Positions 27,985 to 36,817 of a DNA stretch of 64,000 nucleotides are shown here, one piece after another; positions within the stretch are counted from its first letter, which is position 1, and each line of letters starts with the position of its first letter. The translations under genes were made by a program, and so were the position numbers. This DNA comes from Paenibacillus planticolens. Lineage in GTDB: Bacteria > Bacillota > Bacilli > Paenibacillales > NBRC-103111. The stretch covers positions 124,001 through 188,000 of the forward strand of contig NZ_WHNZ01000017.1 of assembly GCF_013141725.1 (NCBI RefSeq), read 5' to 3'. Below the pieces are notes generated by a model. That model did not search any database, had not been told where the DNA came from, and saw nothing but the letters and a program-made list of their open reading frames with translations.

Positions 27985-29097
27985 CTATTTCTTTATAGAA
28001 AGTACATCCTGTAAATATTTTTTTGAATGTCTGATCTTTTCATGCAAGATCGAATTGCTTTCTTTATAATCAATTCCCGTCAGGATCTGATCTAAGTTGT
28101 AGTTTTGATCGACTAATCTTTCCTTTAACTGTAGATCGTGCAACAGGTCTCTCATTCTCGTATTTATGGCTTCATTCCTGTTCACAATAACGAACATTTT
28201 CTCGTAGAGAACTGAAAAAACAGCCGCATGAAACGAATTCGATATAACGAATTGTGCATCTCTGACAAGCGATACAAAGGTCTCAGGTCCATCTAATGTA
28301 AAATACTTATCGGCATATTTGAGCTTCCCTGAATAAATCGTGTAAATCTTATACCCCTTTGCCTTAGCAATTTCTAAAGCTATTTTCTTTATTAGCTCAC
28401 TGTTATCAAAATCGTATACCAGTATGTAATTTTCATGAAATTCCTTTGTGCAAATATCGTTCCAATCATCCTTATCTAACAAGAACACAGGATCAACAAC
28501 ATGATTTGCTTTCAGGATGTTCAACTTATTTAAGATTTCAACGCCGCTCTTCTCTCTCACACCAACAGCATCTAACATCTCAACTCTTTGTTTTACAACC
28601 GGTTGATATTCAGACGGAATTGTTTCTGTGGCGAAACTTGCCGCATAGGATGCCTTTATTTTTTTATCAGGGACAAAGTCCAAATAAAACGCTGGATCCT
28701 TGCCATTTTTATGGAGGCAATTCCAAATTTGATCACTGCCACATAGGTAAGCATCGGCTACGGGGGGATTATTCTTCAATTCCTCATTTGATTTATATCT
28801 CTTATCTGTGATTTGCAAGAATTCAGACTTGAACTGATCAAATGCCCTTTTTCTTGCGCGCTCGCGTAATCTTGTCGGTATTTTTAGCGTTAAATAGAGA
28901 GCCTTAGTGATAACATTCTTCTCCCACCTAGGGTTATTTATGCTCCACAGATTATAATGATTACTTAAATAATCAGGTTTATAATCTATGATTTCTGCCT
29001 CATGGCCGCTATTCTTTAGGTGTTTCAATAATCCATAGGCCTGCAATGAAGCACCATGATTATATACGTCATGGCAAGTTATTGTACAAACCTTCAT
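27985..29097 (-). CDS. Polysaccharide pyruvyl transferase
   Basis: 370 residues. Starts KVCTITCHDVYNHGASLQAY; GSDQIWNCLHKNGKDPAFYL and SYAASFATETIP in the middle; C-terminal NSFHAAVFSVLYEKMFVIV with the conserved S-x-R/F-H motif. Family members attach ketal pyruvate from PEP to sugars, giving acidic polymers. Overlaps the next upstream gene by 4 bp. Confidence 0.93.
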   Translation of the reverse strand: MKVCTITCHDVYNHGASLQAYGLLKHLKNSGHEAEIIDYKPDYLSNHYNLWSINNPRWEKNVITKALYLTLKIPTRLRERARKRAFDQFKSEFLQITDKRYKSNEELKNNPPVADAYLCGSDQIWNCLHKNGKDPAFYLDFVPDKKIKASYAASFATETIPSEYQPVVKQRVEMLDAVGVREKSGVEILNKLNILKANHVVDPVFLLDKDDWNDICTKEFHENYILVYDFDNSELIKKIALEIAKAKGYKIYTIYSGKLKYADKYFTLDGPETFVSLVRDAQFVISNSFHAAVFSVLYEKMFVIVNRNEAINTRMRDLLHDLQLKERLVDQNYNLDQILTGIDYKESNSILHEKIRHSKKYLQDVLSIKK

Positions 29098-30329
29098 ACT
29101 GTCACTTCCTTCATTACATAGTTCTGCTCTGGAACATCCACTATGCTGTATAGTTTATTCAACTCATTGCTATTGCTATAATTTATTTGCAAACATGTGT
29201 TAGCAAATTTGCTTCGCAACTCGCTATCTACAAGTAGCCTCTCTATCCCAGCTGCTATGCCTTCAACACTTAACCCGCAAATTAAACCTTCCTCACCGTC
29301 CACAATCTGGCTGCTCGCAGTAGGATAATTAGTAATTAGTATCGGCTTGCCTAATATTTTCGCTTCTGTTACGGTCACCGCTTTGCCCTCATACCTGGAG
29401 GGCTGGACATAGATGTCACATGCTTTCATATAGGGATATGGATTCACTTGCTTACCTAATAGCACAAAGCTGTCTTCTAATTTGTTCTCTGCGATTAACT
29501 GCTTAAGTTCAGCCTCGTAACCGCCGTATCCTACAACTAACCATTTTATTTGAGTGAGTCCTTTATCATGCAGCAGTCTCAACGCCTTAACGGCCATATC
29601 GAATCCTTTGACATAGGACAGTCTTCCAACGGATACAATCGTAAAAGCATCCTGATCACTATCATTTAATTCAACTGGCTCATCAGCCATTTTTCTAATG
29701 AAGTTTGGCGAAGTGATATTCTCAATTAATTTGATTTTGTCTCGTAATGAGGGGTATGTCTTTATAAATGCTTCTGTACATGCCTCCGAAATAGAAGCTA
29801 TGACGTCGTATTTCTTCCAAACAGCCAGGTCCATCTTATTATCTATTTCCAATTCGCTGTAGTCAGTATGAATCCAGGCTATCTTCTTCGCCGCGGTCAC
29901 CTTATTCGCCACAATATCATGAGGCCAAGCGTAACTAATGGCTAGATCATAGTTTTTCTTAAATTTCGGCAGTACATAAGATGTGTATTTGAGATCAAGC
30001 TGCATTTGAATATATCCTGGGCCTTCTTTTAGATGTCTAAACCTAGCTTTCGTAGCTGCAATGGTTTTACTTAGCAATCTAATAATTAAAGCCGAGATAT
30101 GCCCTTCTTTTAAGCATTGGACCATTGATTTTCTGAATACGGTGTAATGAGGTATTTGCGGCAAAAGATTTACTTGCTTCGGAATCAATCCTAAAAAATC
30201 ACCTGAATGATTGCATATGAATAAATCCACTTCATAATTATCGTAATCGAAGCTTTCGAGCATATTGATTAAGCTTCTTTCGATCCCGCCAATTTCCATG
30301 TCGTAAACAGTAATTAAGATTTTATGCAT
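29094..30329 (-). CDS. Glycosyltransferase family 4
   Basis: 411 residues, GT-B. N-terminal ITVYDMEIGGIERSLINML; donor half with VSVGRLSYVKGFDMAVKALR, VVGYGGYEAELKQL and VQPSRYEGKAVTVTEAKILG. The start overlaps the acyltransferase gene by 8 bp. Confidence 0.92.
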   Translation of the reverse strand: MHKILITVYDMEIGGIERSLINMLESFDYDNYEVDLFICNHSGDFLGLIPKQVNLLPQIPHYTVFRKSMVQCLKEGHISALIIRLLSKTIAATKARFRHLKEGPGYIQMQLDLKYTSYVLPKFKKNYDLAISYAWPHDIVANKVTAAKKIAWIHTDYSELEIDNKMDLAVWKKYDVIASISEACTEAFIKTYPSLRDKIKLIENITSPNFIRKMADEPVELNDSDQDAFTIVSVGRLSYVKGFDMAVKALRLLHDKGLTQIKWLVVGYGGYEAELKQLIAENKLEDSFVLLGKQVNPYPYMKACDIYVQPSRYEGKAVTVTEAKILGKPILITNYPTASSQIVDGEEGLICGLSVEGIAAGIERLLVDSELRSKFANTCLQINYSNSNELNKLYSIVDVPEQNYVMKEVTV

Positions 30330-30927
30330 ATTGAATGTAGCTCTTTTCCCTTTTATTTAAGAAAACCGTATTAGCAGGAACGTTCCCCTTGACAACACTT
30401 CCAGCAGCGATTACCGCATTATCTCCGATGACCGTATCCCTTAAAATCACAACATTCGAACCAATCCAGACGTTCTGCCCGATTAGGACTTCTCCCTTCA
30501 GTAGATGTCCTTCTATTGAGTTCCTAAAATTGTGATCATGGTCATTGATACATACGTTCGGAGCGATTTTGGTATATTTGCCTATTGAAATCTTATGAGC
30601 GCAATTGATGTTGCAGTTATCGTTAATAAATACTTTATCGTCAATGTGGAGCTCTCCATAATGATCCACTCTAATACTCGTGTTTTTCCTAATAAACACG
30701 AACTTCCCGATATGAATCTTTGCATGTTTGCTAAATGCCTCTATTTTGCTATTTGCTTGAAGGGAGAACACCGTTGATTTAATATTTTTGAAATAAATAA
30801 GTTTGTTCACGTAAGCCCTCAAAATACCGCCAAGATGTGATAGATTCATAATCACTGTATAATAAAGTCCCCTGCCGCGACTCTCCGCAATGATTGTAGT
30901 CATGATTTTCCGCAAAATAAGTATCAT
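30322..30927 (-). CDS. Left-handed beta-helix acyltransferase (WcaF/maltose-acetyltransferase-like)
   Basis: 201 residues. Hexapeptide-repeat region from about 85 (VFINDNCNINCAHKISIGKY) to 180 (NVWIGSNVVILRDTVIGDNA) with the catalytic-type His in INDHDHNFR. Likely O-acetylates a sugar or a lipid-linked intermediate. Second gene of EPS operon 2. Confidence 0.88.
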   Translation of the reverse strand: MILILRKIMTTIIAESRGRGLYYTVIMNLSHLGGILRAYVNKLIYFKNIKSTVFSLQANSKIEAFSKHAKIHIGKFVFIRKNTSIRVDHYGELHIDDKVFINDNCNINCAHKISIGKYTKIAPNVCINDHDHNFRNSIEGHLLKGEVLIGQNVWIGSNVVILRDTVIGDNAVIAAGSVVKGNVPANTVFLNKREKSYIQYA

Positions 30928-30952
30928 ACCGTTTCTCCCAAAAAGATTTATT

Positions 30953-31729
30953 TTAACTCATGAGCTTTCGTAATCTGGCAATATTGTTACCACCAATAAT
31001 TTTGGCCAGTATGACCTTTAGATTACCCTTGAGTCTAACGCTAGGCGGCAGCCAGCTCTTATAGAAATGATGCATCGCATAAGTGTTATTTGTTATAAAT
31101 TTGCGGCAGTTAATATAGTCGTATGGCGAGAAATAAGTCTGAGGATAGAATACCGCATCGCCGTCAATGACTTGATACTCCCCGTTCATTTTAAGTCCCT
31201 TGTTCTGCAAAATCTGTGTGATCATCGCTACATTGGTTAAATCATTATAAGTGCCATCCTCTTTAATAAACTTAATGCCTGTATAGGAGGCTAAAAATTC
31301 TTCTATGAGCTTGTTTCCTTTAGCCGCTCCGATCGTGCTTGTCGCGATATAGTTTTCCTGCTCAAATCCCCAGAACGAATGGTGGTGCAGTAAATCGTCA
31401 AAGGATTTAAACACTTCAACATCCGTATCCAAGTAAATTCCGCCAAAATGATAAAGCGCATATACCCTTACATAGTCGCTTACAAATGCAAATTTTCCGG
31501 ATTTATAAGCTTCGCTTACATAGGGGGTACAATTAATATCGAAGTTGTCCTCATTCCATTCGATGAGTTGATACTCCGGACATTTTGCTTTCCAACTGCT
31601 AATGCACGTTTTAACGATATCCGGCTGTTCATTTTTTCCGAACCAACAGTAATGGATAATTTTTGGAATGATATTGCTTCTATGATTCAAAGATTTTGCC
31701 CCCCAGCTCATACAAATAGTCCAGAGCAT
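30953..31729 (-). CDS. Glycosyltransferase family 32 (capsular polysaccharide type)
   Basis: 258 residues. IPKIIHYCWFGKNEQPDIVK, then FVSDYVRVYALYHFGGIYLD and the DxD motif in YLDTDVEVF, followed by MHHFYKSWL near the end. First gene of EPS operon 2. The ATG at 31729 has AGGA only two bases away. A TTG at 31690 with GGGGGG eight bases upstream is a possible true start, giving MNHRSNIIPKIIHYCWFG. Transferred sugar unknown. Confidence 0.9.
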   Translation of the reverse strand: MLWTICMSWGAKSLNHRSNIIPKIIHYCWFGKNEQPDIVKTCISSWKAKCPEYQLIEWNEDNFDINCTPYVSEAYKSGKFAFVSDYVRVYALYHFGGIYLDTDVEVFKSFDDLLHHHSFWGFEQENYIATSTIGAAKGNKLIEEFLASYTGIKFIKEDGTYNDLTNVAMITQILQNKGLKMNGEYQVIDGDAVFYPQTYFSPYDYINCRKFITNNTYAMHHFYKSWLPPSVRLKGNLKVILAKIIGGNNIARLRKLMS

Positions 31730-31749
31730 ATTCCTAACACTTCATTAAC

Positions 31750-31858
31750 GTTCTTTATAGTGAACCGCGACTTATGGGAAATTCAAAATATCGAAGGATA
31801 GTTCTTCCATACAGTCCTCTTCCTCTTTAATTTTAGTTCTTTATAAAGAACATGTCAA
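31750..31858 (-). promoter_or_regulatory. EPS operon 2 promoter with two SinR-type boxes
   Basis: Minus strand: -35 TTGACA (31853-31858), 17-bp spacer, -10 TAAAAT (31830-31835). The spacer is the perfect palindrome GTTCTTTATAAAGAAC (31836-31851) plus one base. A second box, GTTCTTTATAGTGAAC (31750-31765), lies 86 bp downstream, centre to centre, close to the first gene. Same -35, -10 and operator placement as EPS operon 1. It lies in the gap after the lasso ABC exporter gene. Confidence 0.82.
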
Positions 31859-31882
31859 TGTTTTGGAATATTTAATTTACGT

Positions 31883-33700
31883 TTACGTCGCAGCCATCGC
31901 TTTCGAGTCTGCGAATTGATTACTTAAAAATGTTGAAAACAATCCATCTTTTTCTCTCGCCAATTGGATAAATTCCCCGCTTTGTACAATTCTTCCTTGA
32001 TCCATGACGATGACCTGATCGGCATTTCTAATCGTCGACAACCGGTGAGCGATGACAATGATGGTCAGTTTTCCTTGAAGCCGGTCCAGCGCTTCTTGAA
32101 TCTTCGCCTCATTCTCCGTGTCTAACGAACTGGTCGCTTCATCCAAAATCAGGATGGAAGGTTTGCGTAATATCGCTCGCGCCAATACAAGTCTCTGCCT
32201 TTCTCCACCGGAAAGCCGGATACCGCGGTCTCCAATCAGCGTATCGAGCCCCTGAGGAAGCTTTCTGACAAATTCGGCCGATGCTGCGAACTCTAGAGCA
32301 TCCCAGATTTGCACTTCCGTTGCATCCGGATCGATCATTAGCAGGTTTTCCCGTATACTGCCGTTAAAAAGGAACGGATCCTGAGGCACATAGCTGATCG
32401 ATTTTCTCAGAGATAACAGATTCGTTCCTGTAAGAGGAACTCCATCCACGAGCACTTGCCCTTTCTCCGGCTGCAGCATCCCCATCAGGATATCAATTAA
32501 GGTGCTTTTACCCGCGCCCGATCTGCCGACGACGGCTGTCATTTGATTAGAGCGAATTCGCAAGTTAATATCCTGGAGCGAACAGACCTCTTCATTGCGA
32601 TTATAACGAAAAGACACATCACGGCATTCGAGATATTCCTCGATATGAATCGGCTTTACATGATTATTGCCGCGACTCTCTTCTTTAACTTCCCTGGATG
32701 CCCTACATGCATTTTGCAGCTCCTTCAAAGATTTAAAGGCAGGAATCGCCGTGGCGATTTGTTCCAGGTTCGTCTGAATGCCTTGAAAGCGAGGCCAAAG
32801 TCTAAAAAATACGAGAATGATCAGCATCAGTTGCTGTCCTTGTGTATGGAAGAGCATGACGGATGCGTAAATAAAAACGGCAATAATCAGCGATGAAGAT
32901 ACCTTGTAATACAACTGTGAATTTGCACTTATTTTAGCCGCTTCAAATCGTTCCCGGGCGAATTGTTTACTCCAGTCTATCAGCCAATTGCGCCGGGATT
33001 CCTCCAACATATTGCTTTTGATGTCCTTGATCCCATTGAAATGATCTGTGATTCCACCAATATAGTTTCGCCCGATCTCTAGCGACTGATTTCCGACCTT
33101 GCTGGCTCTCTTAATAAACGTACGAGAAAAGAAGGATACGGCCAGCCCGCAGCCTATGACAAAGAGCGTCAATTTAACGGATAACCATAAGGCAATTCCC
33201 ACTTGAATCAGGGTAAATATCATGGATGTCATGAATTGCAGAAAGACATAGGATCCCGTAGTTACATGTCCCAATTCGCCAGTCAGTGAATTAATGAGGT
33301 CCGATTTTCTTTTCTTGATAAAAAACCCCCAGTTCGCATGCAGCAAGGCGTTATAAGTCTCTAATCTTACATGACTAATAAATCCTGTATGAATTTTGAT
33401 ATCTCGAAGGCTGAGATTCCGCTGGATCAAACTTTGACCTGTTATAAGTACAACGTATGCGCCCATGATTACAAGCAGCGATACTGACTTTGGAAGCTCA
33501 TTCAATAATTCAATGATGCCTAGATGGGAGCTCCATCCTGTGTTGATGTCCATGATGCCGCTAATGCCGAGCAATGGGAGCAATAAGAATATCCCCATAC
33601 CTTCAAGGAAGCTGATCAGCATCATTCCCAGAAGATTCACGTATAAAATTTTACCCGCGTAGCCGTGCAGCTGTTTAACAAAATACAAGAGATGTTCCAT
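31883..33700 (-). CDS. Lasso peptide ABC exporter (D protein)
   Basis: 605 residues: membrane domain of six helices (about 1-320) and a C-terminal ATPase with Walker A VGRSGAGKST, signature RLSGGERQRLVLARAIL, Walker B LILDEATSSLD and switch IVIAHRLST. A homodimeric half-transporter. Last gene of the lasso cluster, its start touching the stop of the nucleotidyltransferase gene. Expected to export the mature lasso peptide and give self-immunity. Confidence 0.93.
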   Translation of the reverse strand: MEHLLYFVKQLHGYAGKILYVNLLGMMLISFLEGMGIFLLLPLLGISGIMDINTGWSSHLGIIELLNELPKSVSLLVIMGAYVVLITGQSLIQRNLSLRDIKIHTGFISHVRLETYNALLHANWGFFIKKRKSDLINSLTGELGHVTTGSYVFLQFMTSMIFTLIQVGIALWLSVKLTLFVIGCGLAVSFFSRTFIKRASKVGNQSLEIGRNYIGGITDHFNGIKDIKSNMLEESRRNWLIDWSKQFARERFEAAKISANSQLYYKVSSSLIIAVFIYASVMLFHTQGQQLMLIILVFFRLWPRFQGIQTNLEQIATAIPAFKSLKELQNACRASREVKEESRGNNHVKPIHIEEYLECRDVSFRYNRNEEVCSLQDINLRIRSNQMTAVVGRSGAGKSTLIDILMGMLQPEKGQVLVDGVPLTGTNLLSLRKSISYVPQDPFLFNGSIRENLLMIDPDATEVQIWDALEFAASAEFVRKLPQGLDTLIGDRGIRLSGGERQRLVLARAILRKPSILILDEATSSLDTENEAKIQEALDRLQGKLTIIVIAHRLSTIRNADQVIVMDQGRIVQSGEFIQLAREKDGLFSTFLSNQFADSKAMAAT

Positions 33701-34887
33701 TATGCTTCTCCCTGCGATAAGTTACGCTTCAATGTTTTTCGCCAAACCCATAAGACAGGACGTAATGGGAAGTAGAGCAGCTGCAACGGTTTGGGCAATG
33801 GCAGCGTCTCGGCATCTTCCGGGTATGGATATAAGAAACTCACTACGAAAAGTATTTTATGCGGAGTCGGCATCAGTGAAAACAAGTGGCGTTTATGATA
33901 CTTAGACACATGCTCCGGTAATGGAGGGGTATGCAGATTGACCATTTGACCAATATAAAAAATTGCATCAGATGCTAATCGTTTAGCACGCTTAGATACA
34001 GTTATAGATTCCAAATCCACTGTTAACGGAGTATGTAGAAGCTGTTGAGACAAAATTAGCGCTTGTGCTCCAAGGTGGAGCTGGCGGTTTTTCTTTAACA
34101 GCTGATGAAGTCTGGGGAAGTCGAAATGTTGTCTGGCAATCCGATCTATATCTGCCAACCAGCGAAGTCGGGACCAACCGTGGCGTGCCCCATGTGAAGC
34201 AAGAAATAAAAATAAATCCTCTCTCCCTAAATAATAGACAGGATTGCTCGTTAGCGTGCTTATCCGTTTCCGATCCCACAATTCATCGAAACCGGGCTCT
34301 TTTCCGGGACCAGGACCTAATCTCCAATGAATTTCGAGTGTAACTCCCGTGTTCTTGTGGATATAGGTGACATGATGATGTCTCCATTTCCAGTCATTCA
34401 ATATCGTCTTGTATTCCTCTTCCTTCACATAGCCTTGCCCTTTGAGCAACTCCTCTGCTTGGTCCAAATCTTGTATCGGTATCAGAATGTCTAGATCACG
34501 TGAAGTTCGAAGGGATAGATCGCCATAAAGATCAGCTGCAAGAACCGGTCCTTTCAAAACAATGGCGCGGATATCGGTATCGGAAAACAGCTTACAAAGC
34601 TCTTCCATCTGTGCGCTCAAGCGCAGCATATCGAAGGTGTTGCTTTGATATTCCTTTTTCAAAGTTTGCCTGACCTGTGGAGGTATCCGTACATGATCAA
34701 CTTTCCGAAGATAGTTATAAAGGATAGAGTAAACCCGGTGATGTCTTGCAAGCTCAAGGAATTTGTCCCAATCGATTTCAGTTATTTCAGCAGGATCGTT
34801 TCTCATGAAGGATAACAGTAAACTCAATTCTTTAGAAAAGGGTCCTTCATCCAAACGGAAATCATTGTCCATCTTAATCTCCTTCAT
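33700..34887 (-). CDS. Nucleotidyltransferase-fold tailoring enzyme of the lasso cluster
   Basis: 395 residues of the NTP_transf_5-like family. IRAIVLKGPVLAADLYGDLS, followed by the catalytic RTSRDLDILIPIQDLDQAEE (DxD metal site). In pseudomycoidin-type clusters a homologue (PsmN) adds hexose to a phosphate placed on the C-terminal Ser by the cluster kinase. The kinase gene and a C-terminal Ser are both present here, so the same chemistry is plausible. Four bp from the B2 gene. Confidence 0.82.
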   Translation of the reverse strand: MKEIKMDNDFRLDEGPFSKELSLLLSFMRNDPAEITEIDWDKFLELARHHRVYSILYNYLRKVDHVRIPPQVRQTLKKEYQSNTFDMLRLSAQMEELCKLFSDTDIRAIVLKGPVLAADLYGDLSLRTSRDLDILIPIQDLDQAEELLKGQGYVKEEEYKTILNDWKWRHHHVTYIHKNTGVTLEIHWRLGPGPGKEPGFDELWDRKRISTLTSNPVYYLGREDLFLFLASHGARHGWSRLRWLADIDRIARQHFDFPRLHQLLKKNRQLHLGAQALILSQQLLHTPLTVDLESITVSKRAKRLASDAIFYIGQMVNLHTPPLPEHVSKYHKRHLFSLMPTPHKILFVVSFLYPYPEDAETLPLPKPLQLLYFPLRPVLWVWRKTLKRNLSQGEA

Positions 34888-34890
34888 TTT

Positions 34891-35355
34891 CTATCCACTG
34901 ATATATTTTGCGAATTTGCCAACCACCGCGTAGCGTTCCATTCCGTCAGCTCCGGTAATATAGTAGGGGCCGCTGCGGAGCCAGGCGTGAGCCACCATTT
35001 TTCCTGATTCGTCCCTACCGGTCCCGAGGTAAAGCGTGCTTTCGATTTGGCGCCTTTCAAGCATTTTCAAAGCAGCGATAGCCTTAACCAAACACTTGCT
35101 TTCCCAGAACGTATGCCGACTCATAACCTGAATTGCATCGTGAATTCTAAGCAGTGTAGCAGTATTCATTTGGGTCTGTGCATTTGTCGTTTCCTCCATC
35201 TGAGCGCCTAACGAGGGGGCAACCTTAGAAAAAGGAATAAAGAGCAGGAAACGTGCCCACCCCAAATACATATAAGCTTCTATAAATAAAAGCACGGTTC
35301 TCGCATCTAATGAGAATAAAATTCTTACTTTATTCACGATGCCCCTCGACTCCAA
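34891..35355 (-). CDS. Lasso leader peptidase B2 (transglutaminase-like)
   Basis: 154 residues. Cys-His-Asp triad of the B2 family: Cys88 in FWESKCLVKAIAAL, His123 in VAHAWLRSG, Asp137 in ITGADG. Removes the leader from the precursor once the B1 protein delivers it. Overlaps the B1 gene by 25 bp, the normal tight B1-B2 arrangement. Confidence 0.93.
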   Translation of the reverse strand: MESRGIVNKVRILFSLDARTVLLFIEAYMYLGWARFLLFIPFSKVAPSLGAQMEETTNAQTQMNTATLLRIHDAIQVMSRHTFWESKCLVKAIAALKMLERRQIESTLYLGTGRDESGKMVAHAWLRSGPYYITGADGMERYAVVGKFAKYISG

Positions 35356-35638
35356 TTTGAACTAAACCTTCTTCCGCCATATGCGCAATAAAGGATATCA
35401 CATGCTGCTGGCATTCGGTTTGATCCACATCATATTCCAACATCAATGTTGTAACTAACTGCCCGATGGAAACCGGTGCTTCCATACAATCCCATATTTT
35501 ACCGCCAATTTCTCCCAGGTTGTAATACTTTCCGTTCTGAACGTTTAACATGACTTTTTCTCCGCCCATATCGCTTACGATGTTCCCTTTTCCTTGAACT
35601 ACACAATCTTGCAGTGAAATGGATTCATTCTTAATCAT
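35330..35638 (-). CDS. Lasso leader-binding protein B1 (PqqD-type RRE)
   Basis: 102 residues with the PqqD/RRE winged-helix pattern: KVMLNVQNGKYYNLGEIGGK, IWDCMEAPVSIGQLVTTLML, CQQHVISFIAHMAEEGLVQI. Binds the leader, probably its W/YxxP segment, and presents it to B2 and the cyclase. Its start overlaps the kinase stop by 8 bp. Confidence 0.93.
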   Translation of the reverse strand: MIKNESISLQDCVVQGKGNIVSDMGGEKVMLNVQNGKYYNLGEIGGKIWDCMEAPVSIGQLVTTLMLEYDVDQTECQQHVISFIAHMAEEGLVQIGVEGHRE

Positions 35639-36593
35639 GGTTGATCCCCCCCAAATTTAAAGTTTCCAAGATAGTTGATACTAATTGAGGAGCCGTAAAG
35701 CCCGAAACCGGACGGCTTAATTGGAACATATGAATATGCTGCAAGATGCTCGCGGATGTTTTAAAATGCCAATCGGTTAATCCCAGACCCTGGATAAAGA
35801 TATTACGATAGGTATGATAGAAAAGGGGGTAAAACCGGTCAAGTTTTTCAATTCTGCGGATTGCTATGGCATCATTTTCTGTTTTCACCAGTTCAATCAC
35901 GCCGGCAAGAGGTAAGGATTCCGTAAAGTAGTTCGTGGATACCGGGACATAATATTTATCCACTCTGCCATATAAGGATTGGTAGTTGCTTGACTCCATG
36001 CCAAATTTGGTAAGACTATCCTGCCAAAGCTTCTGTTGGGGGTAGGATGGAGTCACGTATGGAATATTGTCCTGCGACAGTGAGACTGCAATCACATCAT
36101 CACTCAGAAGCTGATAGCCTTGGTTTAAGAACGCTGATGCCAGCGTCGACTTCCCCGCACCGGAATCTCCAACAATCGCATATGCCTTGCCATGGATAGC
36201 GAGAGCACTCCCGTGCAGAGGAAATATCTTTCTCTGCATCAAGATCGCGCCCATGCAAGTTCCCAGAACAAGAAGCCGAATCTCGCCTTGTTCTGCCTCT
36301 TTCATCGGGGCAAACGCGATCCTTTTACCTTCTTGAATGGAGAAGGTTGCAAGGCCAGGGATATGAAACATAATTAAATTCTCTTTGACCAAAAATTGGT
36401 TGGGATTATCGGATAGTTCAAAAAATAGTCTGGTGATATCCTCATCCATACATATTTCAATGTCCGCTGCTTCTTGTTGCTCGCTCATCTTGATCAATTC
36501 CGGCAAATCCATATCGCTAGATATGGTTAAGCCGAAGGCTTTATAGATCAGTTTTTGTTTGATTTCTAACATTTCTTCACTCCAATGTTTCAA
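35631..36593 (-). CDS. HPr-kinase-like lasso tailoring kinase
   Basis: 320 residues. Residues 127-170 carry LHGSALAIHGKAYAIVGDSG and the P-loop GDSGAGKST (142-150), then LLSDDVIAVS, typical of the HPrK-like lasso kinases (PadeK, ThcoK) that phosphorylate the C-terminal Ser of the precursor. The precursor here ends in TWS, so the target residue exists. A 19-bp hairpin lies between precursor and kinase genes. Confidence 0.9.
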   Translation of the reverse strand: MKHWSEEMLEIKQKLIYKAFGLTISSDMDLPELIKMSEQQEAADIEICMDEDITRLFFELSDNPNQFLVKENLIMFHIPGLATFSIQEGKRIAFAPMKEAEQGEIRLLVLGTCMGAILMQRKIFPLHGSALAIHGKAYAIVGDSGAGKSTLASAFLNQGYQLLSDDVIAVSLSQDNIPYVTPSYPQQKLWQDSLTKFGMESSNYQSLYGRVDKYYVPVSTNYFTESLPLAGVIELVKTENDAIAIRRIEKLDRFYPLFYHTYRNIFIQGLGLTDWHFKTSASILQHIHMFQLSRPVSGFTAPQLVSTILETLNLGGINHD

Positions 36594-36597
36594 TGTT

Positions 36598-36644
36598 TAT
36601 ATTAAAGCCCTTATACTGTCTTGCTGTATAAGGGCTTTAATATA
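36598..36644 (-). terminator. 19-bp perfect hairpin after the lasso precursor gene
   Basis: Arms 36598-36616 and 36626-36644 are perfectly complementary (core AAAGCCCTTATAC / GTATAAGGGCTTT) around a 9-nt loop. It follows the precursor stop by 22 nt. The downstream strand is A/U-rich without a clean U-run, so a partial terminator or an mRNA-stabilising end is likely, letting precursor mRNA exceed enzyme mRNA. Confidence 0.75.
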
Positions 36645-36666
36645 TGTACGAATTCCAGCAAGACTC

Positions 36667-36801
36667 TTAGCTCCAAGTCAATTCTGGTCTTGGTGTTCCA
36701 GTAGGATAGGAATGATCAAGGTTATTTCCATTGTTTGGATCAAGCATGGTCATATTTACATCCAACACTTCTAATTCAGGTTTTTGCCATTCTTTTTTCA
36801 T
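36667..36801 (-). CDS. Lasso peptide precursor (A), paeninodin-like leader
   Basis: A 44-residue peptide with a perfect ribosome site, AAAGGAGGTGAT. Leader MKKEWQKPELEVLDVNMTM nearly matches that of paeninodin as I recall it (W in place of Y in the YxxP motif; Thr at -2). Predicted core of 25 residues: LDPNNGNNLD, then HSYPTGTPRPELTWS. The C-terminal Ser fits the kinase. The ring acceptor is odd: counting from Leu1 the next acidic residue after Asp2 is Asp10, beyond the usual 7-9. Cutting one residue later would give Asp1-Asp9 but puts Thr at -3. The gene begins 16 bp after the cyclase gene, whose stop overlaps the ribosome site. Confidence 0.92.
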   Translation of the reverse strand: MKKEWQKPELEVLDVNMTMLDPNNGNNLDHSYPTGTPRPELTWS

Positions 36802-36817
36802 ATCTAATCACCTCCTT

